From: Vreelandella alkaliphila
Lineage (GTDB): Bacteria; Pseudomonadota; Gammaproteobacteria; Pseudomonadales; Halomonadaceae
Direction: 5' to 3'
Assembly (NCBI RefSeq): GCF_016107625.1
Contig: NZ_JABASV010000003.1
Location: forward strand, 343,457-407,456
DNA length: 64,000 nt
The position numbers and the translations under genes are program-made. Below the pieces are notes generated by a model. That model ran no database searches, was not told where the DNA came from, and saw only the letters and a program-made list of their open reading frames with translations. Shown here piece by piece: positions 25,241 to 34,279 of the stretch (position 1 is its first letter; every line of letters starts with the position of its first letter).

Positions 25241-26015
25241 AGCCCATCTCCTGGCCGTGGGGGGCGAGCACTTCAAGCGCCACGGGTTCTGCCACGGGGC
25301 GTGTAGTGAATCGTTCGTCCATACCTAAATAGAACACTTGGGGAAGGGTGTTTTTTTCTGGCTGAAGCACCATGAGCGCGTCGCGGTGCTCGTTGATCAG
25401 ACGGCTGATTTGGCTGTCTGGATTGCGCATATCGCCAATAATGCGGGCGCCGCCCACGCAGCTTTCAACGCAGGCAGGCAGTAGCCCTGCTTCTAAACGG
25501 TGAGCACAGAAGGTGCATTTGTCGGCAGTTTGAGTGCGCTCATTAATAAAGCGGGCATCGTAGGGGCAGGCATTGACGCAGTAAGCACAGCCGACACAGC
25601 GGTCGCTATCTACGACAACGATGCCATCTTGCTGTTGATAGGTCGCCTCAACGGGACAAACCGGCACACAGGGTGGATTTTCGCAGTGGTTGCATAGCCG
25701 CGGCAGCATAAACGTTGCCAGTTCGCCACTTTCTTGGTGGTGCACTTCGTACTGAGAGACGGTGGTTCGAAATTGGCCAAGCGGTGCAGCATTCTCGATA
25801 TGACACGACACCGTGCAGGCCTGGCAGCCGATGCATTGGCGAAGGTCGATTAGCATGCCGTAGCGTTTGCTAGGATCGCCCTCGCGGCGGGCAGGCTGCT
25901 GATTAATGCCTGCTTGGGCAAGGCTGGCTGGGGCAAGGCTGGATAGCGGGACTAGCGCAGCGCCCGCGCTTAGTCGGGCCAACTGGCCTAGCAACGACCG
26001 ACGAACGGCGTCCAT
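25224..26015 (-). CDS. ttrB: Four-cluster ferredoxin subunit of tetrathionate reductase-type complex
   Basis: 263 aa periplasmic electron-transfer subunit. A hydrophobic N-terminal signal (residues 6-34, ending ASLAQA) is followed by four ferredoxin-type cysteine groups: CIGCQACTVSC, CNHCENPPCVPVC, CVGCAYCVNACPYDARF and CTFCAHRLEAGLLPACVESC. It links the NrfD-like subunit to the molybdoprotein. First gene of the operon, with AAGGAGG before its ATG and an FNR/Anr-like site further upstream. The signal has no clear twin-arginine pair (RRSLLGQL), so export may be Sec-like or by a partial Tat motif. Confidence 0.82.
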   Translation of the reverse strand: MDAVRRSLLGQLARLSAGAALVPLSSLAPASLAQAGINQQPARREGDPSKRYGMLIDLRQCIGCQACTVSCHIENAAPLGQFRTTVSQYEVHHQESGELATFMLPRLCNHCENPPCVPVCPVEATYQQQDGIVVVDSDRCVGCAYCVNACPYDARFINERTQTADKCTFCAHRLEAGLLPACVESCVGGARIIGDMRNPDSQISRLINEHRDALMVLQPEKNTLPQVFYLGMDERFTTRPVAEPVALEVLAPHGQEMGYEFHH

Positions 26016-26118
26016 AACGCCTCCTTAGCTGATTAAGATGTTGCTGATAGAAACAAGCAGTTGTTTCACAGCGAATGATCTGGATACGCTAAGGTTACGC
26101 CTTTGGTATTATAAAAAA

Positions 26119-26132
26119 TTGATACGTGTCAA
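26119..26132 (-). promoter_or_regulatory. FNR/Anr-like binding site upstream of the ttr operon
   Basis: TTGATACGTGTCAA matches the FNR consensus TTGAT-N4-ATCAA with one mismatch. Its centre is about 110 nt upstream of the ttrB start. A weak -10 on the minus strand (TAACCT, 26097-26092) would put the site near -41, the class II activation position. A TATAAT on the same strand (26113-26108) is too close to the site for that geometry. Oxygen control of ttr is inferred. Confidence 0.55.
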
Positions 26133-26271
26133 TGGGTTAGCGAGGGTTTCTTAATGTTCCCTTAATCTTGAAACGCTAATTGGCTGTTTTAAAACGAAAA
26201 CAAGCCTGCCCAGCGGGCAAGCCTGTTAGCAAACAAAAGGGATGAATGATTACGTTAGGTAGCAACTATTG

Positions 26272-26544
26272 CTATGGCGTCTCCAGCTCTAACGTGCGAC
26301 GCAAGACATTGAGTTCATCAACATCTAGGTGCTCTAGCCTTCCGGCGAGCAGGTCGCTGATCTTTTGTACTGGAAGCCCAGCCCGGCGGGCTATTTCGCG
26401 GCTTCCCAGATCTGATACGGCGATCAGGCGGGTAATGATACGCATGAGGCGCGTACGTTTTTCTAAATCCCTGACATCGAGGTCAGGGCTGCTTCGCGGA
26501 GGATCTAGCGTTTCTGCGTGAGCAGTTGAGTATGCCGTACTCAT
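26272..26544 (-). CDS. Small XRE-type HTH protein
   Basis: 90 aa. The central helix-turn-helix is SDLGSREIARRAGLPVQKISDLL, given here in part (SREIARRAGLPVQKIS), followed by HLDVDELNVLRRTLEL. It resembles HigA2-like HTH proteins, but no toxin gene lies next to it. GGAG precedes the ATG. It faces away from purE across a 218-bp gap and lies downstream of nothing obvious on its strand. It may be a free-standing regulator or the remnant antitoxin of a lost pair. Confidence 0.7.
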   Translation of the reverse strand: MSTAYSTAHAETLDPPRSSPDLDVRDLEKRTRLMRIITRLIAVSDLGSREIARRAGLPVQKISDLLAGRLEHLDVDELNVLRRTLELETP

Positions 26545-26762
26545 GGGACTCCATCAGTCTGAAATGACAAACACACAATGCCGCCAAGTCGCGCGCTTTT
26601 CAATGCTACTTTGATTAAAATTTCGATCTATTTACAAACGCGCTCTAAGCGACTAGCTCTGGTAGACTATGCGCCTTCTAATTTCCTGGTGAGCCGCTTG
26701 CGGCACACGGCACATTAAACGCTTGATTGCTTTAGTAGGCCCTTTGGCCGAGGAGTTTTTGC

Positions 26763-27275
26763 ATGTCAAACAGCGCACCCAAAGTGGGCGTGATCATGGG
26801 GTCAAAATCTGATTGGCCCGTCATGGAACACGCGGTGGCGATGTTAGAGCGGCTGGGCGTCCCTTATGAGACTCGCGTCGTCTCCGCTCATCGTACCCCT
26901 GACTTGTTGTTTGATTATGCTAAAAGCGCCGCTGAACGTGGCCTGCAAGTGATTGTGGCAGGAGCGGGCGGTGCCGCCCATTTGCCCGGCATGGTGGCTT
27001 CCCAAACGGCGTTGCCGGTTCTGGGCGTGCCAGTAGAATCCAAAGCGCTTAAAGGCTTGGATTCATTGCTTTCAATTGCGCAGATGCCTGGTGGAATCGC
27101 TGTTGGCACACTGGCGATTGGTAAAGCAGGGGCGACCAATGCAGGCCTGTTGGCAGCACAGATTGTCGGTTTGCAAGACACCACCGTGCGTGAAGCGGTC
27201 GAGGCTTTCCGCGCTGAGCAAACTCAAATGGTGCTGGATAACCCAGACCCTCGCCCCGATGCGGAAGCGAAATAA
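26763..27275 (+). CDS. purE: N5-carboxyaminoimidazole ribonucleotide mutase
   Basis: 170 aa. It isomerises N5-CAIR to CAIR in purine biosynthesis. The N-terminal phosphate loop is [10 protein letters not shown], the catalytic histidine region is [10 protein letters not shown], and [14 protein letters not shown] and [15 protein letters not shown] follow. Full length for the family. The purK ATG lies 12 bp after the stop, forming the classic purEK operon. No PurR-type operator is obvious in the upstream gap. Confidence 0.97.
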   Translation: MSNSAPKVGVIMGSKSDWPVMEHAVAMLERLGVPYETRVVSAHRTPDLLFDYAKSAAERGLQVIVAGAGGAAHLPGMVASQTALPVLGVPVESKALKGLDSLLSIAQMPGGIAVGTLAIGKAGATNAGLLAAQIVGLQDTTVREAVEAFRAEQTQMVLDNPDPRPDAEAK

Positions 27276-27287
27276 GGAATCCCGGCC

Positions 27288-28427
27288 ATGAATTCTGGTA
27301 TCTCAAAGAACATCGGTGTGCTAGGTGCAGGCCAGCTTGGTCGCATGCTGGCATTGGCTGGCTACCCGCTAGGTAATCGCTTCACCTTTTTAGACACGAC
27401 CGGCAACCCGAGTGCGGGCATTGGCGATGTGGTTATCGATCCCAACAACCAGCATTTGGCAGAATTTCTCGATAAGGTCGATGTAGTAACCTATGAATTT
27501 GAGCATCTGCCCGTAGCGCTGGTTGAGCAAATTGAGCAGCACAAGCCCGTTTACCCAGGAAGCCGCGCAATTGCGGTGTGCCAAAACCGTGTTGAAGAGA
27601 AAGCCTTATTCGACCGCTTGGGTATTCCTACACCGGCTTACCGCGTCGTTGAGAGTGCCGAACAGCTTGAAGCGGCAGCGAATGAATTGGGCTGCCCCGT
27701 AGTCGCCAAATCAGTGACTGAGGGGTATGACGGTAAAGGGCAGGCGGTGCTGAAAGCGCCAGAGCAAGCTGAAGCGGCATGGAATAGCATTGGTCACCGT
27801 CAGCTGATCGTTGAAGCGTTTGTCGATTTTGTACGGGAAGTCTCGATGATTGCCGTGCGCGGTCGTGATGGGGATGTGGTGTTTTATCCTATGGCGGAAA
27901 ATCAGCATGTAGACGGCATTTTGCGCTATTCCGTTGCGCCGCTACCGGATTTGGCTGCCAGCGTTCAAGAGACAGCCGACAGCTACATTCGCATGCTGTT
28001 AGATGAACTTGATTATGTTGGCGTGATGGCGTTGGAACTGTTCCAAACGCGGGATGGTAGCCTGTTGGCTAACGAGATGGCTCCACGCGTGCATAATTCT
28101 GGCCACTGGACCATGGACGGTGCGGTCACTAGCCAGTTTGAAAACCATCTGCGCGCTGTGCAAGGCCTACCGCTCGGCAGCACCCAAGCTATTGCGCCTA
28201 CTTGCATGGTGAACGTCATTGGTCAGGAAGGTGACAATGCCGCGCTGTTGGCGATTGGCAATACTCACTTGCATCGCTATGACAAAGAAGAGCGGGCAGG
28301 GCGTAAGCTGGCGCATGTGAATGTCGTCGCTGAGACACATGCTGAGCTGCTTGAAAAAGTGCGTGCTTGCCAGGCATTACTACCTGATGCACCGCCGGTG
28401 GCGTGGAGTTTCGAACGCCTACTGTAA
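27288..28427 (+). CDS. purK: N5-carboxyaminoimidazole ribonucleotide synthase
   Basis: 379 aa ATP-grasp enzyme making N5-CAIR from AIR, bicarbonate and ATP. Seen: IGVLGAGQLGRMLALAG at the N-terminus, VVAKSVTEGYDGKGQAVL (ATP-grasp lysine and glycine loop), FVREVSMIAVRG, and the metal-binding end of the ATP-grasp fold LLANEMAPRVHNSGHWT. Full length. It supplies substrate to purE, immediately upstream. The operon ends in a strong hairpin at 28447. Confidence 0.97.
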   Translation: MNSGISKNIGVLGAGQLGRMLALAGYPLGNRFTFLDTTGNPSAGIGDVVIDPNNQHLAEFLDKVDVVTYEFEHLPVALVEQIEQHKPVYPGSRAIAVCQNRVEEKALFDRLGIPTPAYRVVESAEQLEAAANELGCPVVAKSVTEGYDGKGQAVLKAPEQAEAAWNSIGHRQLIVEAFVDFVREVSMIAVRGRDGDVVFYPMAENQHVDGILRYSVAPLPDLAASVQETADSYIRMLLDELDYVGVMALELFQTRDGSLLANEMAPRVHNSGHWTMDGAVTSQFENHLRAVQGLPLGSTQAIAPTCMVNVIGQEGDNAALLAIGNTHLHRYDKEERAGRKLAHVNVVAETHAELLEKVRACQALLPDAPPVAWSFERLL

Positions 28428-28446
28428 AGTTGATGGATTATCACTA

Positions 28447-28473
28447 CGAAGCCGCCTGATTAGGGCGGCTTCG
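28447..28473. terminator. Bidirectional terminator between purK and the traX-like gene
   Basis: Perfect 10-bp stem CGAAGCCGCC/GGCGGCTTCG with a 7-nt loop, followed on the + strand by TTGTTGTT. It lies between convergent genes and can serve both. Confidence 0.8.
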
Positions 28474-28480
28474 TTGTTGA

Positions 28481-29299
28481 TTACCCCGCCAGTTGGCCGC
28501 TAAGCAATAGCCACAGCGCAATTAAAGCAAAGTGTCCTGGATACCAAGCAAGCCATAGACGGCGTGGCATGGCCAGGGCTACGGGGGGTACGCGTTGGGC
28601 AACGCCTGCTGCCAGCATCAATACCACCACGCAAGTGCCAACGGTAAACGACTTTGCCATGTCTGAAGCGTTCATTTGACCAGCTATCCAAAGTGCGGGA
28701 AACGCGGCTAAACCTGCCCACAAGCGCGATTTTAGTGCGTCGCGGGTTTCGTTAAGTGCCTGCATGGCGAACATTAATAGCGGAATCAGTAGCAAACCGT
28801 TATGGCCGTACTCCACCCAGAAGCCCAACAAATACCAAACGGTTACGCCTACCGCTGCTCCAAGCATTAGCCATGCTAACCCTAGCGTCTGCTGTTGATA
28901 GTGCTGCCAACCTTGGCGAACCAGCGCCCCCAGCGCTAGTCCACAAGCAAGCGTGAAGCAGACGTTAAGAATAAAATCGTCAGACGCGCGTGGCATCAGC
29001 ATATAAGGCAACTGAGCCACTAAACCAATGATCAGTATGCGGCGCGAGTAGCGTAGTGGGTTGCGGGTGTTAAACAGCCCGTGCCAGGCTACCATTGCCG
29101 CAAACAGGGGAAAGGCGATACGGCCAATGGACGAGCCTGCCCAACTTAAATCCCAGTCACCCGGCAACACATAGCGAGTAAGGTGATCCACGGTCATGGT
29201 GAATAGCGCCAGCCATTGCCCCCAGGCGGTCCAATGAGAAGAGGGGCGCGCATTGTAAGCCGCCTCGGTGGAGACGTTTGCATTGGTTTGTTCAGCCAT
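28481..29299 (-). CDS. TraX-family integral membrane protein
   Basis: 272 aa with about eight hydrophobic segments. Conserved family regions: MTVDHLTRYVLPGD near the N-terminus, IGRIAFPLFAAMVAWH, and YSRRILIIGLVAQLPYM. F-plasmid TraX acetylates pilin; chromosomal relatives are common in gammaproteobacteria and most have no known substrate. No conjugation genes are nearby, so the plasmid function should not be assumed. AAGGA precedes the ATG. It converges with purK. Confidence 0.85.
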   Translation of the reverse strand: MAEQTNANVSTEAAYNARPSSHWTAWGQWLALFTMTVDHLTRYVLPGDWDLSWAGSSIGRIAFPLFAAMVAWHGLFNTRNPLRYSRRILIIGLVAQLPYMLMPRASDDFILNVCFTLACGLALGALVRQGWQHYQQQTLGLAWLMLGAAVGVTVWYLLGFWVEYGHNGLLLIPLLMFAMQALNETRDALKSRLWAGLAAFPALWIAGQMNASDMAKSFTVGTCVVVLMLAAGVAQRVPPVALAMPRRLWLAWYPGHFALIALWLLLSGQLAG

Positions 29300-29358
29300 G
29301 AGACTTCCTTGTGAGTTTCCTTACTGGATTACAGACTCGATTTGGCTGAGCAAGTTCG

Positions 29359-29400
29359 GTACTAGTTTAAGTACTAGTTTAAGTACTAGTTTAAGTACTG
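29359..29400. repeat. 12-bp tandem repeat, 3.5 copies
   Basis: The unit GTACTAGTTTAA is repeated three times without mismatch (29359-29394) and then GTACTG begins a partial fourth copy. It lies between the traX-like gene and the serine hydrolase gene, at the left edge of the GC-rich block. Confidence 0.9.
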
Positions 29401-29415
29401 GGGTGGCAGAGCGTT

Positions 29416-31044
29416 TCAGCTAAATGGCCGGTGAAACTCTCCAAGGCCCGCCTCGTTCAGATGTTCTACGGTTATCGTTTCTGCCTTCCCATCCGCGCCC
29501 ATGGTGAATTCGACCTGCGAAACCGAGCCCTCTGGTTGGTTCTCTGTCACCGGGAAGGCGACAAAGCGGTCGCCATCCCAGTGGGTCAACCGCAGGCGCT
29601 GTGGTGCGGGGCCAACCTCGAGCACCAAACCGTCAGCGGTCTCACGTACCTCAGCCGCCCCGAAATAGGCATTGTCATAGTCCCCAGTATAAGCTTCGGC
29701 AGGCCGGGCTTCGGTGGGCTCAGCTGGAGGTGTCACGCCCACCAGATCCCCGACTGGGGCCGAGAGCGGTGCGATGCGCGGCCCGTAGGCCGCTAGCCAG
29801 TCGCGTTGTTCCACACCAAACTCTGCGCGATCAAGAAAGCTGGCAGTCAATGCCTCGGGGAGGCCGGTGGGGCTGGCATTGGTCAGCACGATGATCCCAA
29901 GCCCTAGGTCCGGCAGCATCGAATAGGAGGTCGCCGCACCAAAGGCGAAGGCCCCCGAATGGCTCAGCACAACGCGCCCGGTGGGGCGCACGCCGACACC
30001 AAAGCCGTAGCCATAGGTGCCAGCCCTATCAGCCGCGTCACTGGGGTGGCCGCTGATGGCATGTGGCGAAAGCGCGGGCACGAGAGCTTCGGGCGCAATC
30101 AGTTGCTGCCCTTCAAAACGCCCGCTGGAGAGAACCAGTTTCATCCATTTCGCCATGTCTCGAGCGCTGGAACTCACCCCGCCCGCCGGACTTTGCGCAT
30201 CGGGCTGGCGCAGATCTGCCACTCTAAAGCCGTTGGCATCCGGCACATGGCTTGCTGCGCGATTATCGCGCGCCATGTAATCCGAGTGGCGCGAACTGGT
30301 CACCTCCATTCCGAGCGGACCATAAAGCGCCTCTTCCGAGAGCGTTGACCAGTCCTTGCCGGTTGCGGTGGCTACCGCCTCGGCCGCAGCGGTCAGGCCG
30401 AAGTTCGTATAGGCGTAATCGGCCCTGAACTGCCCCATGGGCAGCTGCGCCAGCCGCTCCAGCACCGCGCGACGGTCATAGCCTACATCCTCGAGATCAT
30501 CACCAGCGTGATCCGGCAGGCCCGAGCGGTGCGCATAGAGATCTCCGATGGTGACATGATTGCTGACCCACGGATCGCCCAGGTCGAACCAGGGCAAGTG
30601 GTTGCGCACCGGATCGTCCCAACTGACGATCCCATCTGTGACCTGCGTGGCCACCACTGTGGCTCCGATAGATTTGGACAACGAAGCGAGCAGAAAGACT
30701 GTATCCGCATCAACCTGTTCCTCCGCGCCCTCCGCCCGCAGCCCCCAGCCGCGCATCAGCAGTGTCTCTTCCCCGTGCACCACGGCAACGGCGAGGCCCG
30801 GTACTCCGGTCCGCTCCAACATATCCTGCACCAGCTCATCCAGCGAGGCGACTGCTTCGTCGATCCGCGCCTGCGGCACCGGCAACAGGTTCGCCCGCGC
30901 AGGAGAGACTGCCGGGTCCGGCAAGGCAATGGTCGGCAGCGTCCCCGCATGGAGCGGGGCATTGAGCGCAAGCAGCGCTGCAGCAGCGCTTAGAACGCCC
31001 AAGGCCGACCTCAGAAGGGGGCGTGCGGCTTTCGGTGTGGTCAT
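29416..31044 (-). CDS. Secreted serine hydrolase, class C beta-lactamase/DD-peptidase fold
   Basis: 542 aa. A Sec signal is present (residues 8-33, ending APLHAG). The SxxK motif is S121-L-S-K124, the second motif Y212-T-N214, and the third H362-S-G in VLSHSGAFAFG, so the active site is complete. A C-terminal beta-rich domain (about 420-542) resembles the lipocalin-like extension common in this family. The family includes esterases, D-amino-acid peptidases and beta-lactamases; the substrate cannot be told. It is the last gene of a run hydrolase-TpsB-hydrolase on the minus strand, 57 nt after the TpsB gene. Codon use differs from the surrounding chromosome. AGGAG precedes the ATG. Confidence 0.85.
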   Translation of the reverse strand: MTTPKAARPLLRSALGVLSAAAALLALNAPLHAGTLPTIALPDPAVSPARANLLPVPQARIDEAVASLDELVQDMLERTGVPGLAVAVVHGEETLLMRGWGLRAEGAEEQVDADTVFLLASLSKSIGATVVATQVTDGIVSWDDPVRNHLPWFDLGDPWVSNHVTIGDLYAHRSGLPDHAGDDLEDVGYDRRAVLERLAQLPMGQFRADYAYTNFGLTAAAEAVATATGKDWSTLSEEALYGPLGMEVTSSRHSDYMARDNRAASHVPDANGFRVADLRQPDAQSPAGGVSSSARDMAKWMKLVLSSGRFEGQQLIAPEALVPALSPHAISGHPSDAADRAGTYGYGFGVGVRPTGRVVLSHSGAFAFGAATSYSMLPDLGLGIIVLTNASPTGLPEALTASFLDRAEFGVEQRDWLAAYGPRIAPLSAPVGDLVGVTPPAEPTEARPAEAYTGDYDNAYFGAAEVRETADGLVLEVGPAPQRLRLTHWDGDRFVAFPVTENQPEGSVSQVEFTMGADGKAETITVEHLNEAGLGEFHRPFS

Positions 31045-31101
31045 ATCAGGGTCTCCTGTGGGATGGATAGCGCGACGGGCGAGGCGATGCCTCCTGCCGG
31101 A

Positions 31102-32778
31102 TTAGAATGGCATTGCCAGCTGGAAAATTAGCTTGCCCCCCTTGTCCTCCACTATGTCAGAACGGGTCCAGGGAAGCGCACCGATAACCTGGAAATTCAG
31201 CCGTTCCTCTAACGTTCCACCAAGGCCTACTCCATAGGAGCCAAGATACATGTGTCCGGTGACGTCGTCGGACCAGGCTGCGCCGTAATCCACGAAGGCC
31301 GAGGTTGAAAGCGTGGGCAGGAATGCCAGCCCGATATCGACCTCGTGGCTTACCTGGGCCGAGGCCGCTGCACCTTTGTCGCCAGAGATAGTGCCGCTAT
31401 CGAAGGCTCTGCCATAAGTCTCGCCGCCGATACCGAACTGAACAGCGCCCGGCAGGGGCCTGCCAGCGTATTGGCCGCGAGCCAGTAATGTCATTGTCGT
31501 CGTCTCGCTGAAAGCCTGTGTGTAGTCCAGTTCGGCGGTAACAAAGTGGAAATCATCCGGCACCGCGCCCATATCAATATCCGAGTTCGTGCCGAGATTC
31601 ACCGCTCCTTCGAGGTTGATCTCGGATGTCTCAAAGCTCTGACTATATTGCAGTGAGTTCGTCACCCAGCGGATCCGGCTACGGGCAGCGGCCGAGCCAA
31701 GAACGTCGACGTCATCGTTACGCACCGTCAGTTCAGCCTGCCCCCAGAGCGAGCGGTCCAGCGTCCTCAGAAACGGGTAGGACATAAACGCCGTGCCCAT
31801 AGCGGATGTTACATCGATGTCCGGCGCGCCGGCTCCCCCGTCGGGGTGTTGGCGCAGGTAAACAAAACTGTAGCCCGCGTTAAGGCCGTTCGATCCGAGC
31901 GGATAGCTTTGCATCATTTGAAGCAAGGTCATCCGGTCAGGGTGTTGCGGTGTGATGACACCGGTCAAATTGGTGGTCTCGAACTGGTTCAGGACATCGT
32001 TAAAGGTCACCACACCGGCCATTTGTAATGGGCCAACGGTGTCGGATCCCAGATTGTCGAGTCCGATCATTCCTGAGCTGCGATATTGTCCGATCTCCAG
32101 GCGCAGCACCCCGCCGCCCGTCGCGCCTTCGGGGCGCACAAAAGTCCCTTCAATCGAAAGTCCGGCAAGATCACTCATCAACAACAGTTCACGCTCGGCC
32201 GCCTTTACCCGAATAGGATGCATGTCGAGAATACGTTGCAGGTAGGGTGCCAACCGTGTCTCGATGCCAGGAATATGACTGTTGATCTCGATGCGGTCGA
32301 CATAGCCTTCAAATACCTGCAGCCGGATCTGTCCGTCAGAAAAATCCTGCACCGGCACCACTGTCTTGGAAAAATAGCCCGCAGCGAGATAGGCCGCGTC
32401 AACAGCATCTGCCATGCGGTAAAGATCAGCCAGCGTAATTTCGGCACCGATTCGGCCCTGCCAGATCGGCGTCAACGTCGACAAAGGTAGGGTCCGCGCC
32501 CCATCAACGCGCACCGAAGCCAGGCGAATACGGATGCTTTTGGCGCGCTCTAAGTCGATCCTGTCGCGCTCGTCCTGCACGCCGATGGCGACACGGCCCA
32601 CCTGAGGCGGCGGTTCGTAGCGTTGTAGGATGACAGTTTGCCCAGATAGGATGCGGTTGACGTCTGGCAAGCCCTGCGACAATGCTGGGCCCGCATAACA
32701 GGCACAAAGCAGAGCAGCAGCACCCAAGCGGAGAGCTGAGGAACGGCTGTGCTGGAACAGCAATGTCAGCGCGCTCAC
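31102..32778 (-). CDS. TpsB/FhaC/ShlB-family two-partner secretion transporter
   Basis: 558 aa outer-membrane protein of the Omp85 superfamily. A signal peptide occupies residues 1-35, then a proline-rich linker, POTRA-like domains (about 80-230; for example RVDGARTLPLSTLTPIW, then LADLYRMADAVDAAYLAAGY) and a 16-strand-type barrel ending in terminal Phe (FQLAMPF). In known systems TpsB exports a large TpsA exoprotein carrying an N-terminal TPS domain. No TpsA gene is present here; instead the gene is sandwiched between two secreted serine hydrolases. The GTG start overlaps the upstream hydrolase stop by 4 nt, so the three genes are one operon. Whether the hydrolases are its cargo is unknown. 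Confidence 0.88.
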   Translation of the reverse strand: MSALTLLFQHSRSSALRLGAAALLCACYAGPALSQGLPDVNRILSGQTVILQRYEPPPQVGRVAIGVQDERDRIDLERAKSIRIRLASVRVDGARTLPLSTLTPIWQGRIGAEITLADLYRMADAVDAAYLAAGYFSKTVVPVQDFSDGQIRLQVFEGYVDRIEINSHIPGIETRLAPYLQRILDMHPIRVKAAERELLLMSDLAGLSIEGTFVRPEGATGGGVLRLEIGQYRSSGMIGLDNLGSDTVGPLQMAGVVTFNDVLNQFETTNLTGVITPQHPDRMTLLQMMQSYPLGSNGLNAGYSFVYLRQHPDGGAGAPDIDVTSAMGTAFMSYPFLRTLDRSLWGQAELTVRNDDVDVLGSAAARSRIRWVTNSLQYSQSFETSEINLEGAVNLGTNSDIDMGAVPDDFHFVTAELDYTQAFSETTTMTLLARGQYAGRPLPGAVQFGIGGETYGRAFDSGTISGDKGAAASAQVSHEVDIGLAFLPTLSTSAFVDYGAAWSDDVTGHMYLGSYGVGLGGTLEERLNFQVIGALPWTRSDIVEDKGGKLIFQLAMPF

Positions 32779-34067
32779 TCTGCTGAGGCCGTCGGTGTCA
32801 TAGAAAACGGATGCCCGAGGGCAACGGATAGCGCTTCAAACACGCGACTCGCGGGCGAGCTGCACGCAAGGTCTTCGGGGTTGTCCGGTAGCACGTCCTC
32901 GTCCCCGCAATCCCCCGAAGGGATGTCGCTGTTGGCCTGTACGACTACCGTTGTATCCGTCGTCGTGTCGTAGAACACCGTCGTGTTGTAACCGGGCAGC
33001 TCACCCGTGTGGCCGACCCAGCCGTCAACGCACCCCATGGCGATGCCGTAGCCCGCCGGCTCGGGGAAGGATCGCAGACGCTCCTGCTGCGCCTCCGCGC
33101 CCAACAGGCCCTTGCCTGTGCCGAGGGAGCGTCCATAAACCAGCAGGTCATCGAGGGTTGAGATCATTCCGCCTGCTGTCCATCCCCAGGACGGGTCCCA
33201 ATGCGTCGCGTTCGAGGGCGCAGCCGGCGTTGCAGCATCACCTTGTAGAGTAAATCCCTGCGGATAAGGTTCTGGCATGAGGGCAGCACCGTCAGGGCCG
33301 GTGGTCTCTGTCAGGCCCAGCGGGTCCAGGATCATCGAAGTAAAGACAGTGTCGATATCTTGCCCGGTCACCTGTTCGATCACGAGGCCCAGCAGCACAG
33401 TATTGGTGTTCGAATAATTGAACTTCTCACCTGGTGCAAAGATCGGCGAGCCGGGGAAGGCAAAATCAAGCAGGTCTTGCGGAGTATAGTGCAAGCTAGG
33501 ATCTGAGAAAAAAAGATCAAGGAAGGGATCCGCCTGAGTATAGCTCAGCAAGCCGCTGGTCATGCTGGCCAGATGGCGCAGGGTGATGATATCGCCGTTG
33601 GGAACGCCAGGCACATACTGGTCGATCGTATCGTCGAGTGATAGCTTGCCAGCCTCGGCCAACTGCATCAGGGCGGTGCCGGTGAAGGTCTTGGTGACCG
33701 ATCCGATCCGTGTGTGCATGCCGACTTCCATCGCAGCATCGGTTTCGGGGTCTGCGACGCCCCAAGCACCGCTCCATCGGCCCTCGGGTGTGACAACGCC
33801 GGCAATAACCCCCGGCGCAGCGGCTTCGTCCAACGCCCCACGTACGGCCGCATCGAGGGCGCGGATCAGCGCCTCAGGCAGTGGCGCGTCGGGTGGCGTG
33901 ATGGCCGCACGGGCCGTTACTGCCGCCGGGTCTGCCACGCAGAACTGCTGCGCCTGATCCTGAGACTGCGCTGTAACGGGGGCAGCGAGGGCAAAAGCCA
34001 TGGCGCAGACCGAGAGGCCAGGCCGAAACTGGCGGGCCGTTCTGTGATGGAGTCTGATCGCTGTCAT
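32775..34067 (-). CDS. Secreted serine hydrolase, beta-lactamase/DD-carboxypeptidase fold
   Basis: 430 aa with a signal peptide (residues 15-33, ending PVTAQS). Complete active site: S123-V-T-K126, Y218-S-N220 and H353-T-G355. It resembles D-alanyl-D-alanine carboxypeptidase/EstB-type enzymes and is clearly distinct from the second hydrolase of the block. Two Cys-containing loops occur near the C-terminus (SGDCGDED, DLACSSPASR), possibly a disulfide. It is the first gene of the operon; its 3' end overlaps the TpsB GTG. It faces a divergent winged-helix regulator 212 bp away. Confidence 0.85.
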   Translation of the reverse strand: MTAIRLHHRTARQFRPGLSVCAMAFALAAPVTAQSQDQAQQFCVADPAAVTARAAITPPDAPLPEALIRALDAAVRGALDEAAAPGVIAGVVTPEGRWSGAWGVADPETDAAMEVGMHTRIGSVTKTFTGTALMQLAEAGKLSLDDTIDQYVPGVPNGDIITLRHLASMTSGLLSYTQADPFLDLFFSDPSLHYTPQDLLDFAFPGSPIFAPGEKFNYSNTNTVLLGLVIEQVTGQDIDTVFTSMILDPLGLTETTGPDGAALMPEPYPQGFTLQGDAATPAAPSNATHWDPSWGWTAGGMISTLDDLLVYGRSLGTGKGLLGAEAQQERLRSFPEPAGYGIAMGCVDGWVGHTGELPGYNTTVFYDTTTDTTVVVQANSDIPSGDCGDEDVLPDNPEDLACSSPASRVFEALSVALGHPFSMTPTASAE

Positions 34068-34159
34068 GTGCCTGTCCCTCGTCTGTTATGCACTTGCTGC
34101 TTGGATTGCTTCGAAAGCGAAGATAGCCCATTTATGATTGCAAACAAAGAAATGTAAAG

Positions 34160-34187
34160 TTCAATTAAGGTGCAATATGGGTATAAT
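34160..34187 (+). promoter_or_regulatory. Candidate promoter for the winged-helix/ATPase regulator
   Basis: TTCAAT (34160-34165) and a perfect TATAAT (34182-34187) with a 16-bp spacer lie in the AT-rich divergent gap between the hydrolase operon and the regulator. Confidence 0.45.
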
Positions 34188-34279
34188 TTGCGCTTTATTA
34201 AGCCATTTACTTAGCTGCTGCCGCTGCCTCCATTCTCGCGCCATGGCCTGCGGCAGTTAGCCTTGAGGCCCCCTACGGC

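Noticed and set aside
20965..26015. Formate dehydrogenase or nitrate reductase reading of the molybdoprotein operon
   Set aside because: Gene order B-C-A with an NrfD-type anchor and a four-cluster ferredoxin fits tetrathionate reductase better; nitrate and formate systems have different partners.
28481..29299. TraX-family gene as evidence for a conjugative plasmid
   Set aside because: Chromosomal TraX relatives are common and no other transfer gene is present.
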